Assembly: GCF_026153355.1 (NCBI RefSeq)
Contig: NZ_CP110636.1
Location: 496,001-560,000 of the forward strand
Source of the DNA: Streptomyces endophytica
Lineage (GTDB): Bacteria > Actinomycetota > Actinomycetes > Streptomycetales > Streptomycetaceae
Direction of reading: 5' to 3'
DNA: 64,000 nt
Below the pieces are notes generated by a model that was given only the letters and a program-made list of their open reading frames with translations, searched no databases and had not been told where the DNA came from. Below, piece by piece: positions 1-9,930 of this stretch; within the stretch, counting starts at the first letter, position 1, and each line of letters opens with the position of its first letter. Made by a program: the position numbers and the translations under genes.

Positions 1-817
1 GGGGCTCGTAGAAGACCTTCTCGGCCGGGCCGCGCTCGACGCACCGGCCGCCGTACATCACCAGCAGGTCGTCGGCGAGCTCGGCGACCACGCCCAGGTC
101 GTGGGTGATGATGATGACCGCCGAGCCGAACTCCTTCTGCAGATCGCGGATCAGGTCCAGGATCTGCGCCTGGACGGTGACGTCCAGGGCGGTGGTCGGC
201 TCGTCCGCGATCAGCAGCTCGGGGTTGTTGACCAGCGCCATCGCGATCATCGCGCGCTGGCGCATACCGCCGGAGAACTGGTGCGGATGATCGTCGACCC
301 GCTTGTCGGGCTGCGGGATGCCGACCCGGTCGAGCATCTCGATCGCCCGCTTGCGCGCGGTCTTCTTGTCCACGTCGTTGTGGACCCGGTAGGCCTCCGT
401 GATCTGCTTGCCGACCGAGTAGAACGGGTGCAGCGCGGACAGCGGGTCCTGGAAGATCATGGCCATCTCGCGGCCGCGCAGCCGGCGCACCTCGTCCGGG
501 TCGGCGGAGACCAGCTCCTTGCCGTCCAGCCAGATCTCGCCGGACATCCGGACCTTGTTGCGCTGCTGGCGCGAGGCGCGGTGCAGGCCCATCACGGCGA
601 GCGAGGTCACGGACTTGCCGGAGCCGGACTCGCCGACGATGCCGAGCGTCTTGCCCTTCTCCAGGCTGAAGGTCAGCCCGTCGACGGACTTCACCAGGCC
701 GTCGTCGGTGGGGAAGTGCACCTTCAGGTCGCGCACGTCGAGGAAGGCGGACGTCTGCGGTGCCGTTGTCGGGGTGGCCGCCGCGGTGGCGGTCCTGTCC
801 TCGGAGGAGTCGGTCAC
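1..817 (-). CDS. dppD: Oligopeptide ABC transporter ATP-binding protein, DppD/OppD type (partial, 3' end outside window)
   Basis: Cytoplasmic ATPase of a peptide importer. About 272 residues are visible before the window edge. The Walker A motif GESGSGKS lies at about residues 61-68, the signature FSGGMRQR at about 180-187, Walker [13 protein letters not shown] at about 200-211, and an H-loop in ITHDL at about 237-241. The GTG start at 817-815 overlaps the stop of the upstream permease by 4 bp (GTGA), so the two are translationally coupled. The C-terminal oligopeptide-specific domain lies beyond base 1. A second ATPase (dppF type) would be expected just outside the window. The assignment to the oligopeptide family rests on this sequence and on the dppC-dppA-dppB neighbours; the transported peptide is unknown. 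Confidence 0.93.
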   Translation of the reverse strand, partial: MTDSSEDRTATAAATPTTAPQTSAFLDVRDLKVHFPTDDGLVKSVDGLTFSLEKGKTLGIVGESGSGKSVTSLAVMGLHRASRQQRNKVRMSGEIWLDGKELVSADPDEVRRLRGREMAMIFQDPLSALHPFYSVGKQITEAYRVHNDVDKKTARKRAIEMLDRVGIPQPDKRVDDHPHQFSGGMRQRAMIAMALVNNPELLIADEPTTALDVTVQAQILDLIRDLQKEFGSAVIIITHDLGVVAELADDLLVMYGGRCVERGPAEKVFYEP

Positions 818-1823
818 GAGAGCCTCACCCGCGGGTCGACGGCGGCGTACAGAACGTCCACCACCAGGTTGCAAATGACGATGAAGAACGCGGCGAGCAG
901 GGTGACGCCGAGGATGTTCGGCAGGTCGTTGGCGTTGATCGCCTCGACGGCGAAGGCGCCGACTCCCTTGAGCGAGAAGACCTGTTCGGTGATGAGCGCG
1001 CCGCCGAGCAGCAGGCCGAGGTCCATGCCGAAGACGGTGATGATCGGGGTGAGCGCGGCGCGCAGACCGTGCCGGACGACCACCTTGCGCTCCTGCAGGC
1101 CCTTGGCGCGGGCGGTGCGGATGAAGTCCTCGGCAGCGTCTCCAGCATGCCGGCCCGGGTGAGCCGGGCGTAGAGCGCGGAGTAGAGGAAGGCCAGGGTG
1201 ACCCAGGGCAGCACCAGGGTGCGGGCCCAGAGGAACGGGTTGTCCAGCAGCGGTACGTAGTCGCTGCGTTCGAAGATCGGCCACTGGTAGGTGAACAGGG
1301 CCAGGGCCAGCGCGCCGGTGAAGAACATCGGGAGGGAGACGCCGGCCAGCGCCACGCCCATCGCCGCACGGTCGAAGAACGAACCGGGGCGCAGCGCGGA
1401 GAGCACGCCGGTGGCGACGCCGGAGACGACCCAGAGCACCGCCGCGCCGGCGGCCAGCGAAAGGGTCACCGGGAGCCGGGACTGGATCTCCGGCCAGACC
1501 TCGATGTGGGTCTTGAACGAGTAACCGAAGCACGGCACGTGGCACTTGGCCGCTTCCGGGCCGAACTTGTAGTCGACGCCGACGAAGATGCCCTTGAGGA
1601 AGTCCCAGTACTGCTCGTACACGGGCTTGTCCAGGCCGAGGTTCTGCTTCACCGCGGCGATGTCCGCGGCCGTGGGGGCCTTTCCGATGTACTGCTGGGC
1701 AAGCTGGTCGGTGCTCTGCCCGGCCAGTTTCGGCAGCAGGAAGAAGATGCCGAAAGTGACCGCGCTGACGATCAGCAGCAGGATCACTGCGCTGATCAAC
1801 CTGCGGATGATGTACGAGAACAC
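814..1823 (-). CDS. dppB: Oligopeptide ABC transporter permease, DppB/OppB type (frameshifted as sequenced)
   Basis: Inner-membrane permease of the peptide importer. The start ATG is at 1823-1821 and the N-terminus (MFSYIIRRLISAVILLL) begins with the usual first membrane helix of DppB. The frame is lost near 1139, inside the EAA loop. Before it the protein reads RLTRAGMLETL; after it, in another frame, EDFIRTARAKGL continues to the stop at 814. Together the parts make a normal permease of about 335 residues. Adding one base at the junction restores the family-typical sequence, so a single-base sequencing deletion is the simplest explanation. The gene follows dppA and overlaps dppD by 4 bp. 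Confidence 0.88.
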
Positions 1824-1901
1824 GGGGATGCGGCGTCGGCGCCGCGGGCCGGCCGGAACCGGCCCGCGGACACCAATGCCTTCACCTGCCTTCCAGGGCT
1901 G

Positions 1902-3656
1902 CTACTTCTTGACGCCGATGTTGAGGTAGTCGTACTGACCGCTGAAGGCCGAGGTGGACACCAGGTTGGTGGCCTTGGGCGAGCGGTACATCAGGACCTT
2001 GAAGTAGGTGAGCGGGACCAGCGCCGCCTGCTCCATCGTCTTCTTGTCGATCTCGGCGTACGCCTTCTCGCGGGCCGCCTTGTCGGTGTTGGCGATGGCC
2101 GTTTCGAGCAGCTTGTTGATCTCCGGGTCGTCCAGCTCGGACAGGTTGGTGTTGCCGGACTTGCTGATCGCCTTGCCGTTCAGGATCTGCTGCAGGTAGC
2201 CGTAGCCGGTGGGGAAGTCGGAGCCCCACTGCATCATGATCAGGCCGACGTTGTTCTTCTTGTTGAACTCCGGCACACCGGCGTAGTCCGAGAAGTACTT
2301 GCTCGTCGGGTACGACTGGATCTTGGCGGTGACGCCGATCTTCTTGAGTGACTCGATGACCGAGGTGGCCGCGTCGACCTCGTCCTGGCGGTCGTTGCGG
2401 GCCAGGATCGTGGTCGTGGTCTTGCCGGCGCCGCACTTGTCCCAGTGCTTCTTGGCCTCGGCCAGGTCGAGCTTGTCGCCGTTGTACTTCTGCGGGTACA
2501 GGTCGTACTTCTGGTAGCCGGCGATGTCGGTCGGCAGGACCGTGGAGGCCAGCTCACCGCGGATCGGGCCGCCGAGCGCGGTCTGGACGGCCTTCTTGTC
2601 GATCGCGTACTCGATCGCCTTGCGGCACTCGAGGTTGTCGAACGGTTTCACCTTGGTGTTGATCGCCGTGTAGACGAGGCGCTGGCCGAGCGCGTTGTCG
2701 GTGTTGGCCTTCTCGTCGGAGTTGGTCAGCAGCTGGGCCTGCGTCTGGCCGTCGACGCCGCGGCCGGCCAGGTCGACCAGGGTGTTGCCGGACTGGAGGT
2801 CCTTGTCGATCGTCGACTGGGCGACCTTCAGGTTCAGCACGATCTTGTCCGGGAGCTGCTTGCGCAGCGGGTCGGTCTTCGCCGACCACTGCGGGTTGCG
2901 GACCAGGGTGAGCTGCTTGCCCTCCTGGTAGCTCTGGAACTTGTACGAGCCGGTGGACAGCACGGACTTGGTGTAGTCCGCGCCCTTGTCCTTGGCCTGC
3001 GGGACCGGCGCGGTCTGCGGGGCGCTGACCAGGTAGTCGAACTCGGCGAACGGCTTCTTGAGGTGGAAGACGACCGTCTGGTCGTCGGGGGTCTCGATGG
3101 ACTTCAGACCGGCCTTGCTCTTGTCCTTGTAGGGACCCTTGTAGCCGCCGCCGTCGTTGTCCTTGAGGAACTGCTGGAAGTAGTTCGGGCCCAGCGAGAG
3201 CACGTCACGCGCGAAGTTGGAGCGCTCCACGGCGTACTTGACGTCCTGCGAGGTGACGGTGGAGCCGTCGTCGTACTTGATGCCCTTGCGGAGCTTGTAC
3301 GTCCAGGTCTTGCCGCCGTCGCTGGGCTTGCCCATCGACTCCGCGAGGTCCGGGACCAGCTGGTTGCCCTTGGGGCCGGGGCCCGGCTTGAAGGTGGTCA
3401 GCGGGCGCGCGTAGAGCCGGCTGAAGTTGTAGATGAAGGCGTAGTAGGTGTTGCCCGGGTCGAACGACTCGGGGGCGTCGCTCATCGCGTAGGTGACCGT
3501 GCCGCCCTTCGCGTCCGAGGCGTTGACGACGCCCTTGGTGGCGGCGTTGGCCTCGCCCGAGCCTTCCGAGGAGCCCTTGCCCCCGCTGCAGCCGGCCAGC
3601 AAAAGGCCCGCACTGGTGATGGCCGCTATGGTCGCGACCGGAACTGACCTTCGCAT
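1902..3656 (-). CDS. dppA: Peptide ABC transporter substrate-binding lipoprotein (SBP family 5)
   Basis: Extracytoplasmic binding protein that delivers peptides to DppB/DppC. The start chosen is the ATG at 3656-3654, which gives MRRSVPVATI followed by a signal peptide and the lipobox LLAGC with the lipidated Cys at residue 23. An in-frame start 60 bases upstream would put a charged, unlikely extension before the signal peptide. A GGGG ribosome site lies about 12 bases upstream of the chosen ATG. The protein is about 584 residues, normal for SBP family 5, with the usual two lobes. It lies between dppC and dppB. Ligand specificity cannot be read from the sequence. Confidence 0.93.
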   Translation of the reverse strand: MRRSVPVATIAAITSAGLLLAGCSGGKGSSEGSGEANAATKGVVNASDAKGGTVTYAMSDAPESFDPGNTYYAFIYNFSRLYARPLTTFKPGPGPKGNQLVPDLAESMGKPSDGGKTWTYKLRKGIKYDDGSTVTSQDVKYAVERSNFARDVLSLGPNYFQQFLKDNDGGGYKGPYKDKSKAGLKSIETPDDQTVVFHLKKPFAEFDYLVSAPQTAPVPQAKDKGADYTKSVLSTGSYKFQSYQEGKQLTLVRNPQWSAKTDPLRKQLPDKIVLNLKVAQSTIDKDLQSGNTLVDLAGRGVDGQTQAQLLTNSDEKANTDNALGQRLVYTAINTKVKPFDNLECRKAIEYAIDKKAVQTALGGPIRGELASTVLPTDIAGYQKYDLYPQKYNGDKLDLAEAKKHWDKCGAGKTTTTILARNDRQDEVDAATSVIESLKKIGVTAKIQSYPTSKYFSDYAGVPEFNKKNNVGLIMMQWGSDFPTGYGYLQQILNGKAISKSGNTNLSELDDPEINKLLETAIANTDKAAREKAYAEIDKKTMEQAALVPLTYFKVLMYRSPKATNLVSTSAFSGQYDYLNIGVKK

Positions 3657-3761
3657 GGTGGTCGGTGTCCCCTTCGTTCGGTCTTCGTACGGTCTTCGTT
3701 CGTCGAGAAACGTCACAACACAAAGCGCGGTGGCGGCTGGGGCGGGTTGCCCGCGGTGCCG

Positions 3762-4760
3762 TCAGCGGCTGCGCGGGTCCAGCGCGTCCCGCAGACCGTC
3801 ACCGAGCAGGTTGAACGCGAGCACGGTGACGAAGATCGCGAGGCCGGGGACGATCATGTACTGAGGGTCGACCTCGTAGTACTTGACCGCCTGGTTGAGC
3901 ATGCCGCCCCATGAGGCCTGGGGCGGCTGGATGCCGACGCCCAGGAAGCTCAGCGCGGCCTCGAAGAGGATGTTGGAGGGGATCAGCAGCGTCGAGTAGA
4001 CGATGATGGGGCCCACCAGGTTGGGCAGCAGCTCCCGGAAGAGGATGAACGGTCCGCGCGCGCCCATGCCCCGGGCGGCGTCCACGAATTCCCGCTCGCG
4101 CAGCGACAGCGTCTGCGCGCGCACGATCCGTCCCATGTACGGCCAGTTGAAGAAGCCGATCACGAAGATCAGCACCGAGATGTGCAGCGGCAGGCCCTCC
4201 AGGCCGAAGGCGCCGCCCTGCAGCGAGGCGGAGATCGCGATGGCGAACAGCAGCAGCGGGAACGCCAGGAAGACGTCCATCATGCGGCTGATGAAGGCGT
4301 CCACCCGCCCGCGGTAGAAGCCGGCGATCACGCCGAGCACGGTGCCGATGGCGACCGACAACAGCGTGGCGCCGAACGCCACGATCAGCGACACCCAGGA
4401 GCCCTCCAGGACCCGGGCGAGCAGATCGCGGCCGAACTTCGGGTCCACGCCGAGCAGGTGGTCCCCGCTCATCCCGCCGAAGTCCCCCTTGGGCAGCGTG
4501 GTGTTGGGGTCGATCAGCGACTCGTTGGGCGCGTTGGGGTCCAGCCCGAGCAGGGCCTGCAGCGGGCGGGAGAGCGCCGCGACGGCGATCAGCAGGATGA
4601 CAACGATGGCACCCGCCACCGCGACCTTGTCCCGCCGGAAGCGCAGCCATGCGATCTGGCCGAGCGAGCGCCCTTCGATGCGCTTGCTCGCCACGCCCTC
4701 CAGCACCGCTTCCGGCTGCGCCTCGGCAGCCGCCCCGGTGGTCTCGATCGGTGCGGTCAC
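3762..4760 (-). CDS. dppC: Oligopeptide ABC transporter permease, DppC/OppC type
   Basis: Inner-membrane permease, 332 residues and intact. A cytoplasmic N-tail of about 45 residues precedes the first membrane helix (VAVAGAIVVILLIAVAAL), followed by the periplasmic loop and five more helices typical of DppC. The EAA loop is EFVDAARGMGARGPFILFRE, at about residues 220-240. It is the first gene of the minus-strand operon dppC-dppA-dppB-dppD. This order, with the permease before the binding protein, is less common than binding protein first. The operon promoter must lie in the gene-free stretch 4761-5179. Confidence 0.93.
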   Translation of the reverse strand: MTAPIETTGAAAEAQPEAVLEGVASKRIEGRSLGQIAWLRFRRDKVAVAGAIVVILLIAVAALSRPLQALLGLDPNAPNESLIDPNTTLPKGDFGGMSGDHLLGVDPKFGRDLLARVLEGSWVSLIVAFGATLLSVAIGTVLGVIAGFYRGRVDAFISRMMDVFLAFPLLLFAIAISASLQGGAFGLEGLPLHISVLIFVIGFFNWPYMGRIVRAQTLSLREREFVDAARGMGARGPFILFRELLPNLVGPIIVYSTLLIPSNILFEAALSFLGVGIQPPQASWGGMLNQAVKYYEVDPQYMIVPGLAIFVTVLAFNLLGDGLRDALDPRSR

Positions 4761-5179
4761 GGTGCCTTTGACCCCTCTCGGCCGACGGTGGCCGGCCCCT
4801 GCCCGCCGCGGTAGCGGCCTGGTTCACGTCAATTGGTGCACTGCGGAGCAAGTCCGGTGATCCTCATGGGAGTTCACCTTGCGGAAGGAAGCGGTTCACC
4901 CGATGCCGACCGGAATGACGCTCGCACAAAGGACCGAGGCCCTTGTTGTTTCCGGAGTCTTCATCCCCTTCGCGATCAGTCACCAGCCCTGACAAGGAAA
5001 GGATGCGCAACTGTGATGTGCTCCACGACTTTCCGTTATACGGACACAAGTTCGGGCTGAGCGGAGCGAAGACCCGCGGGAGGGCGCCTCAACCGCGGGG
5101 CGTACGGGGCGAATTCACCACAAGAACCCTGCCGGAGCGACACGCTCCGACGGTGGTGGTCGGGCGACGGGCGGGACTG
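4761..5179. other. Gene-free stretch upstream of the dpp operon
   Basis: No credible gene is seen here. It must contain the promoter and leader of the minus-strand dpp operon. A minus-strand TATAAC at about 5035-5040 could be a -10 element but has no convincing -35 at the right distance, so I do not call a promoter. Short in-frame peptides on both strands lack ribosome sites and normal codon bias. Confidence 0.4.
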
Positions 5180-5976
5180 TCAGTAAGGGCGCGGGTAGCC
5201 GTAGCCGTACGAGGGTGCCGGCGGCTGGGCCGGCTGCTGGGTGTAGCCGTCACGGTCGAAGAACGGCCGCGCGGCGGCCCGCATCCACATGGCGACCGGG
5301 TCGTACTCGTCGTTCATCGCGACCGTGGAGACCGGCAATCCGTCCGGAACGGCACCGATCGACTGCTGGATCATCAACCGGGCGGAATCCACCGCCTGCG
5401 GGCCGGTGTCATACAGATCCAGACCGATCGCCAGATACGGGGCGCCGAGCGCGGGCTGCACCCAGGCGCGGCGCAACGACCGTACGGCGGGCGTGCGATG
5501 GGCGTTCTGCGCCAGCAGCGCGTAGAACTGCGGGATGTTGATGACCGGATCGGAGATCCGCAGCGGGCCGGCGGGCAGCCGGTCGAGGCGCCGGCGATCC
5601 GGCGCAGATCCAGCCACGGAATGCCGACTCCGCCGCCGGGAGAGTGCGGATTCAGCCACAGTCCCCAGCGGTCGGGGAAGAGCGCGGCGGCGATCTCCAC
5701 GCCACCGACGACCTCGTGGTCGCGGTTCCAGCCGGAGGCGGCGAGTTCGGGCGCGGAGGTCACGCAGGGGGCGTAACCGAGGCCGTCGACCTCCATGTTG
5801 CCGTACTGCGCGTCGGGCGAACCGGCCCGGCCGTGCCAGAGCAGCATCCAGACCTGGCCCGCGGCGAGTGCGTGCAGCAGCGCCTCGTAGGCGTCGTAAC
5901 GGCCGGGCGAGACCTGCTGCAGCAGCTGCTCCAGCTGTCCGGCCGCCGCCGGCCCCTGATGCGCACCCGCACTCAC
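5180..5976 (-). CDS. SseB-family protein (enhanced serine sensitivity protein), copy 1 (frameshifted as sequenced)
   Basis: SseB-family proteins are named after an E. coli gene that changes serine sensitivity; their biochemical role is not settled. The GTG start at 5976-5974 follows AAGGGA about 10 bases upstream. The N-terminal part runs in one frame through IPWLDLRRIAGA. At about 5594 one base is missing and the rest continues in another frame with RLPAGPLRISDPVINI and a Gly/Tyr/Pro-rich tail ending YGYGYPRPY. The joined product is about 265 residues. A second SseB-like gene follows at 6095-6897, and the glycine riboswitch block beyond supports a link to serine/glycine metabolism. I assign family, not function. 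Confidence 0.75.
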
Positions 5977-6094
5977 GTGGTCCGTCCCTTCTCCCGGCAG
6001 GGCACGTGTGGGTGCGCCCGCGTCATCCAACCAGCTTAGGGCTTGCCGATGGTCCAGGGCCGGAAGGCCGCGGCCTCCGCGACAACGGCGAACC

Positions 6095-6897
6095 CTAGGA
6101 GTGCTCGCGCGAGTAGAAGGGCCGTACCCGCTCCAGCATCCAGTCGGCGACCGGGTCGCCCTGGGCGAGGTCGAGCATGACGAGCTGGACGGGCCAGGGC
6201 ACCGGCACCGCGCCGAGGGCTCGCCCGAGGCCCGCGAGCACCACGTCGCGGGCCGATCCGTCGTGCAGCGCCTCGGGGACCGTGGCGACCTGGACACCGA
6301 CGAACAGCGCGGGCGTGTCGCCTTCGACACTGGCCAGGACACGCCGGGCAGTCAGGACAATTCCGACGCCGGAGAACTCCAGTCCGGCGGCGGCCAGGAA
6401 GTCCACCGGCTCGTCCTGCCAGTCCGGTTCGAAGAGCCGCACCCGGCCGCCGCTCGGCAGCCCGCCGCTGTCCGGTTCCTGACGTCCCGAACGGCACAAT
6501 TCGGCCACCGCGGGCGGCGGTACCGGGACGCCGACCGTCCCGTCCGGGTTCACCACGATCCCGATCTTCGGCGGCAGTCCGCGGGCGAACTCCACGGCCG
6601 GGGCGACGGTGAAGGACATGTGCGAGCCGACGACCCGCAGGAACTCCTGCTCGGAGCTGTAGACCGGCACGTAGGCCAGCCCGCCGATGTCGACGGTGGG
6701 CAGGTCCAGCCCGCGGTACCGAGGCCCGCACCGTCCGGGCCGCCGCCGTTGGGCAGCGGCACCCACACCCGGCTGCGGCCCAGGACCTCGACGATCCGGC
6801 CGCCGGCGCCGGGATGGCCGACCGAGGCGGCCAGCACCTCTTCGAGCTCGTTCGCCGGCCAGGCCAGCTGCGGTATCCCCTGCTCCGGAAAGTTCAT
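6095..6897 (-). CDS. SseB-family protein, copy 2 (frameshifted as sequenced)
   Basis: Paralogue of the neighbouring SseB-like gene. The ATG at 6897-6895 gives MNFPEQGIPQLAWPANELEE. An in-frame GTG three codons upstream is an alternative. The first frame runs to about 6725 (VWVPLPNGGGPDG); the continuation is in a second frame (RYRGLDLPTVDIGGLAYVPV) to the stop at 6095. The joined protein is about 267 residues and contains the conserved SseB stretch LAYVPVYSSEQEFL plus a C-terminal VADWMLERVRPFY, which parallels VAMWMRAAARPFF in copy 1. It is cytoplasmic with no signal peptide. Function is unknown; the link to serine tolerance is from the family name and gene context only. Confidence 0.72.
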
Positions 6898-7031
6898 CTC
6901 ATCCACCCGTGTTCCACACCGCATTCCGCGCTTTCTGGCCCATGACCCTAGACGAGAGAAGGCCGCGGCCGCGCGTACGGTGCCGGGTCCCGCCGCGGCG
7001 AGCGGCGGCGCGGGCGGAGGGGCGGCGCCGG

Positions 7032-7775
7032 TCAGCGGAAGGTGACGGTTTCCAGGGCGCTCGCCGCGCGGCGGTCCAGCAGCACGGCCGAGGCGAATCC
7101 CCGCGGCAGCCGGGCCGCCTCCGCGCCGCCGACCAGCCCGGCCACCGCCCGGCGGTGCCGGGCGAAGGCGTACCCCGACACCCCGCGGCCGCGCGCCTCC
7201 TGGCCGGCCCGGGCCACCTCCGGTGCCACGTCGAGCAGCACGAGGTGCAGCCCGCGGCCGCCGCGGCCGGCCGCCCGGGCGATCCAGCGGCGCACCCACG
7301 CCAGCGTCCCGCAGTCGTGCACCACCACGCTGCGGCCGGAGCGCAGCGCCCTGCCGAGCGCCAGGTAGTGCGCGGCCCGGACCAGCGGGCGGTACAGGCC
7401 GTAGGGCAGCCGGCGCAGCCGGCCGCGCTCCCAGCGTTCGCGGACGTCCTGGGAGTCGATCCGGTGCACCTCGGCCCCGCCGCCGTCCAGCGGCGGCACG
7501 ACGCGGTGCATCAGGGTGCTCTTGCCGCTGCCCGGCAGACCGGAGACGACCACCAGGTCACCGGGCGGGAACCGCAGCTCGGCGGCGGCCCGGGACCGGC
7601 CGGCGCCGCGCAGGTCCACCACCCGCGCGCCGCGCCCCGGCCGGACGACCGGGCGCGCCGGGCGCCGGGCCCGGGGCGCGGCGGCGCGGACCGTCACCGC
7701 CTCGGCGGCGCGGACCGTCACCGGCTCTTCGGGTCCGGCCTCCGATGTGGCCGCGAGTGCCGCGTCCCTGTGCAT
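7032..7775 (-). CDS. P-loop ATPase/kinase-like protein (AAA_33 type)
   Basis: A 247-residue cytoplasmic protein with Walker A GLPGSGKST followed by a kinase-like fold (IDSQDVRERWERG and VVVHDCGTLAWVRRW). This layout resembles small zeta-toxin/nucleotide-kinase-like P-loop proteins; the substrate is not recognisable. The ATG at 7775 is preferred because GGGGAGG lies 9 bases upstream; a GTG at 7802 would add nine residues. The N-terminal 50 residues are Ala/Arg-rich, and the DNA there holds a 24-bp-period tandem repeat (19-base copies at 7681-7699 and 7705-7723) encoding two TVRAA units. The gene is divergent from the riboswitch-gcvT unit. Confidence 0.75.
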   Translation of the reverse strand: MHRDAALAATSEAGPEEPVTVRAAEAVTVRAAAPRARRPARPVVRPGRGARVVDLRGAGRSRAAAELRFPPGDLVVVSGLPGSGKSTLMHRVVPPLDGGGAEVHRIDSQDVRERWERGRLRRLPYGLYRPLVRAAHYLALGRALRSGRSVVVHDCGTLAWVRRWIARAAGRGGRGLHLVLLDVAPEVARAGQEARGRGVSGYAFARHRRAVAGLVGGAEAARLPRGFASAVLLDRRAASALETVTFR

Positions 7776-8004
7776 CGTGATCACCCTCCCCGTCCGGGTC
7801 ACGGTCCGGCCCGAGGCCGGTTCCCTACCCGCAGAGTGTCAAGAAAAGGTAATGACCATCAAGGTGATTGCGCGATCCGCCCACGTCGGGCGCGGTGCGA
7901 CGACCAGGCCTCCTGTATTCGGCGATCCCGTGCAATGATGTGCGCGCCACGTGCACATCTCGGTTCACCCGTGCACCGCCAACTCCATACCGGCCGCTTG
8001 AATC

Positions 8005-8208
8005 CGCGCGGGAGAGTCCCCGGCCGCCACGGCGGGGCGCCGAAGGAGCAAGTCCTCCCTTGAATCTCTCAGGCCCCTATACCGCGCGGCGAGGCAGATC
8101 TGAAAAGCGAGTCCGGCCCGGCCCACGGGCGGCTCCACCCAAGGTGCAAACCGGGCCCGTTCGCGGGCTCCCGGTGAACCTCTCAGGTTCCGATGACAGA
8201 TGGGGAGA
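8005..8208 (+). ncRNA. Tandem glycine riboswitch upstream of gcvT
   Basis: Cis-acting leader RNA that binds glycine and controls the glycine cleavage genes. The first aptamer starts near GGGAGAGTCC (8010-8019) and carries the hallmark GCCGAAGGAGCAA (about 8039-8051) and AATCTCTCAGG core. It closes around CTGAAAAGCGAG near 8100. The second aptamer carries CCCAAGGTGCAAA at about 8138-8150 and AACCTCTCAGG at 8177-8187, and ends with GATGACAGATGGGGAGA at about 8192-8207. Two aptamers in series with a short linker are the classic tandem arrangement. The gcvT start at 8243 follows directly. The expression platform is not obvious; there is no uridine-tract terminator between aptamer and start, so control at translation or by Rho is possible. 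Confidence 0.92.
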
Positions 8209-8242
8209 ACGTCTTGTCACCCCTGCCTGGGAGCCCAGAACC

Positions 8243-9370
8243 ATGACTGATGCCCCCCGCCGCACGGCGCTCGATGCCACGCATCGGGCACTCGGCGCGA
8301 CCATGACCGACTTCGCCGGCTGGGACATGCCACTGCGCTACGGCAGCGAGCGCGACGAACACGTCGCGGTCCGCAGCCGCGCCGGCCTCTTCGACCTCTC
8401 CCACATGGGCGAGATCACCGTCACCGGCCCGCAGGCCGCCGACCTCCTCGACTTCGCCCTGGTCGGCAACATCGGCGGGGTGAAGACCGGCCGCGCCCGG
8501 TACACCATGATCTGCAACGCCGAGGGCGGCATCCTCGACGACCTGATCGTCTACCGACTGGCGGACCAGGAGTACATGGTCGTCGCCAACGCCTCCAACG
8601 CCCAGGTCGTGCTGGACGCGCTGACCGCCCGGGGCGGCGGCTTCGACGCCGTGGTCCGCGACGACCGGGACGCCTACGCGCTGCTCGCGGTGCAGGGCCC
8701 GGAGTCCCCCGGCATCCTCAAGAAGGTGACGGACGCCGATCTGGACGGGCTGAAGTACTACGCCGGCCTGCCCGGCACGGTCGCCGGCGTCGAGGCGCTG
8801 ATCGCCCGTACCGGCTACACCGGCGAGGACGGCTTCGAGCTGTTCGTCCGGCCGGCCGACGCGGTCGCCCTCTGGGAGGCGCTGACCGAGGCCGGCAAGG
8901 ACGTGGGCCTGGTGCCGTGCGGGCTGTCCTGCCGGGACACCCTGCGCCTGGAGGCGGGCATGCCGCTGTACGGGCACGAGCTCACCACCGCCACCACCCC
9001 GTTCGACGCGGGCCTGGGCCGGGTCGTGAAGTTCGAGAAGACGACCAACAACGGCGACTTCGTCGGCCGTGCCGCGCTGGAGGTGGCCGCCGAACGCGCC
9101 GAGGCCGCCCCGCCGCGCAAGCTGGTCGGGCTGATCGCCCAGGGCCGTCGGGTCCCGCGCGCGGGCTACCCGGTCGTCTCCGCCGACGGCACGGTGATCG
9201 GCGAGGTCACCTCGGGCGCCCCCTCCCCCACGCTCGGCAAGCCGATCGCCATCGCGTACGTCGAGGCGGCCTACGCCACACCGGGCACCGAGGGTGTCCA
9301 CGTGGACATCCGTGGAAGCCATGAGCCGTACGAGGTCATCGCGCTGCCCTTCTACAAGCGGCAGAAGTAA
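8243..9370 (+). CDS. gcvT: Aminomethyltransferase, glycine cleavage system T protein
   Basis: T protein of the glycine cleavage system. It moves the methylene group from aminomethyl-lipoyl GcvH to tetrahydrofolate and releases ammonia. It is 375 residues, intact, cytoplasmic. The ATG at 8243 begins [19 protein letters not shown]. The folate-binding GcvT core is evident ([40 protein letters not shown]), and the C-terminal barrel ends with ALPFYKRQK. It is the first gene of a riboswitch-controlled unit with gcvH and glyA. No gcvP is in the window, so the P protein must be encoded elsewhere. Confidence 0.97.
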   Translation: MTDAPRRTALDATHRALGATMTDFAGWDMPLRYGSERDEHVAVRSRAGLFDLSHMGEITVTGPQAADLLDFALVGNIGGVKTGRARYTMICNAEGGILDDLIVYRLADQEYMVVANASNAQVVLDALTARGGGFDAVVRDDRDAYALLAVQGPESPGILKKVTDADLDGLKYYAGLPGTVAGVEALIARTGYTGEDGFELFVRPADAVALWEALTEAGKDVGLVPCGLSCRDTLRLEAGMPLYGHELTTATTPFDAGLGRVVKFEKTTNNGDFVGRAALEVAAERAEAAPPRKLVGLIAQGRRVPRAGYPVVSADGTVIGEVTSGAPSPTLGKPIAIAYVEAAYATPGTEGVHVDIRGSHEPYEVIALPFYKRQK

Positions 9371-9429
9371 CGGTTCGTCCCGGCGGACCGGGCGGCGGCG
9401 CGCCACCGCGCGTCTCACTGTGCAAGACG

Positions 9430-9462
9430 CTCCCCCCGGACTTCGTCCGGGGAGGTGCCCCC
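9430..9462. repeat. Palindromic intergenic repeat of the common Streptomyces type, between gcvT and gcvH
   Basis: The arms TCCCCCCGGAC (9431-9441) and GTCCGGGGAG (9445-9454) form a hairpin with loop TTC, followed by GTGCCCCC. The pattern of an imperfect C/G-rich hairpin ending GGAGGTGCCCCC matches a short intergenic element that I recall as widespread in Streptomyces genomes. It may act as an mRNA stem between the two coding regions. I saw no second copy in the window. Confidence 0.5.
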
Positions 9463-9500
9463 ATTCACGATCACACCCTCGCGTACAGGAGAATCGAGCC

Positions 9501-9878
9501 ATGAGCAACCCCCAGCAGCTGCGCTACAGCAAGGAGCACGAGTGGCTGTCGGCCGCCGAGGAAGGCGTCTCGACGGTCGGCATCACGGAGCACGCGGCGA
9601 ACGCGCTCGGCGACGTCGTCTACGTGCAGCTCCCTGAGGTCGGCTCCACGGTCACGGCGGGCGAGAGCTGCGGTGAGCTGGAGTCGACCAAGTCGGTCAG
9701 CGATCTCTACGCGCCCGTGCACGGCGAGATCGTGGAGATCAACGAGGACGTCGTCAACGACCCTCGCTGGTGAACTCCGCCCCGTTCGAGGGCGGTTGGC
9801 TGTTCAAGGTGAAGATGAGCGACGAGCCCGCGCGAGCTGCTGACGGCCGACGAGTACGCCGCGTTCATCACCGAGTGA
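9501..9878 (+). CDS. gcvH: Glycine cleavage system H protein (two frameshifts as sequenced)
   Basis: Lipoyl carrier protein that shuttles the aminomethyl intermediate between the P, T and L proteins. The ATG at 9501 follows CAGGAGAA. The lipoyl-lysine motif [14 protein letters not shown] is present, with the modified Lys at about residue 65. The first frame ends early at about 9773 because a base is missing near 9764: GACCCTCGCTGG stands where the family reads DPSLV. The downstream frame encodes the expected [20 protein letters not shown] second indel near 9830 restores the conserved tail [14 protein letters not shown], ending at the TGA at 9876-9878. The total is 125 residues, the normal GcvH length. 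Two compensating errors in an essential-type domain point to sequence error, not decay. Confidence 0.85.
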
Positions 9879-9930
9879 GCCACCCCGCCCGGAAGTGCTC
9901 TGTGCCCTCCGACCCCTCCAGGAAAGACTC

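Noticed and set aside
5030..5045. Possible -10 element TATAAC for the dpp operon
   Set aside because: No -35 element at a workable distance.
4864..5049. 61-codon minus-strand peptide upstream of dppC
   Set aside because: No ribosome site, poor codon bias and no recognisable feature.
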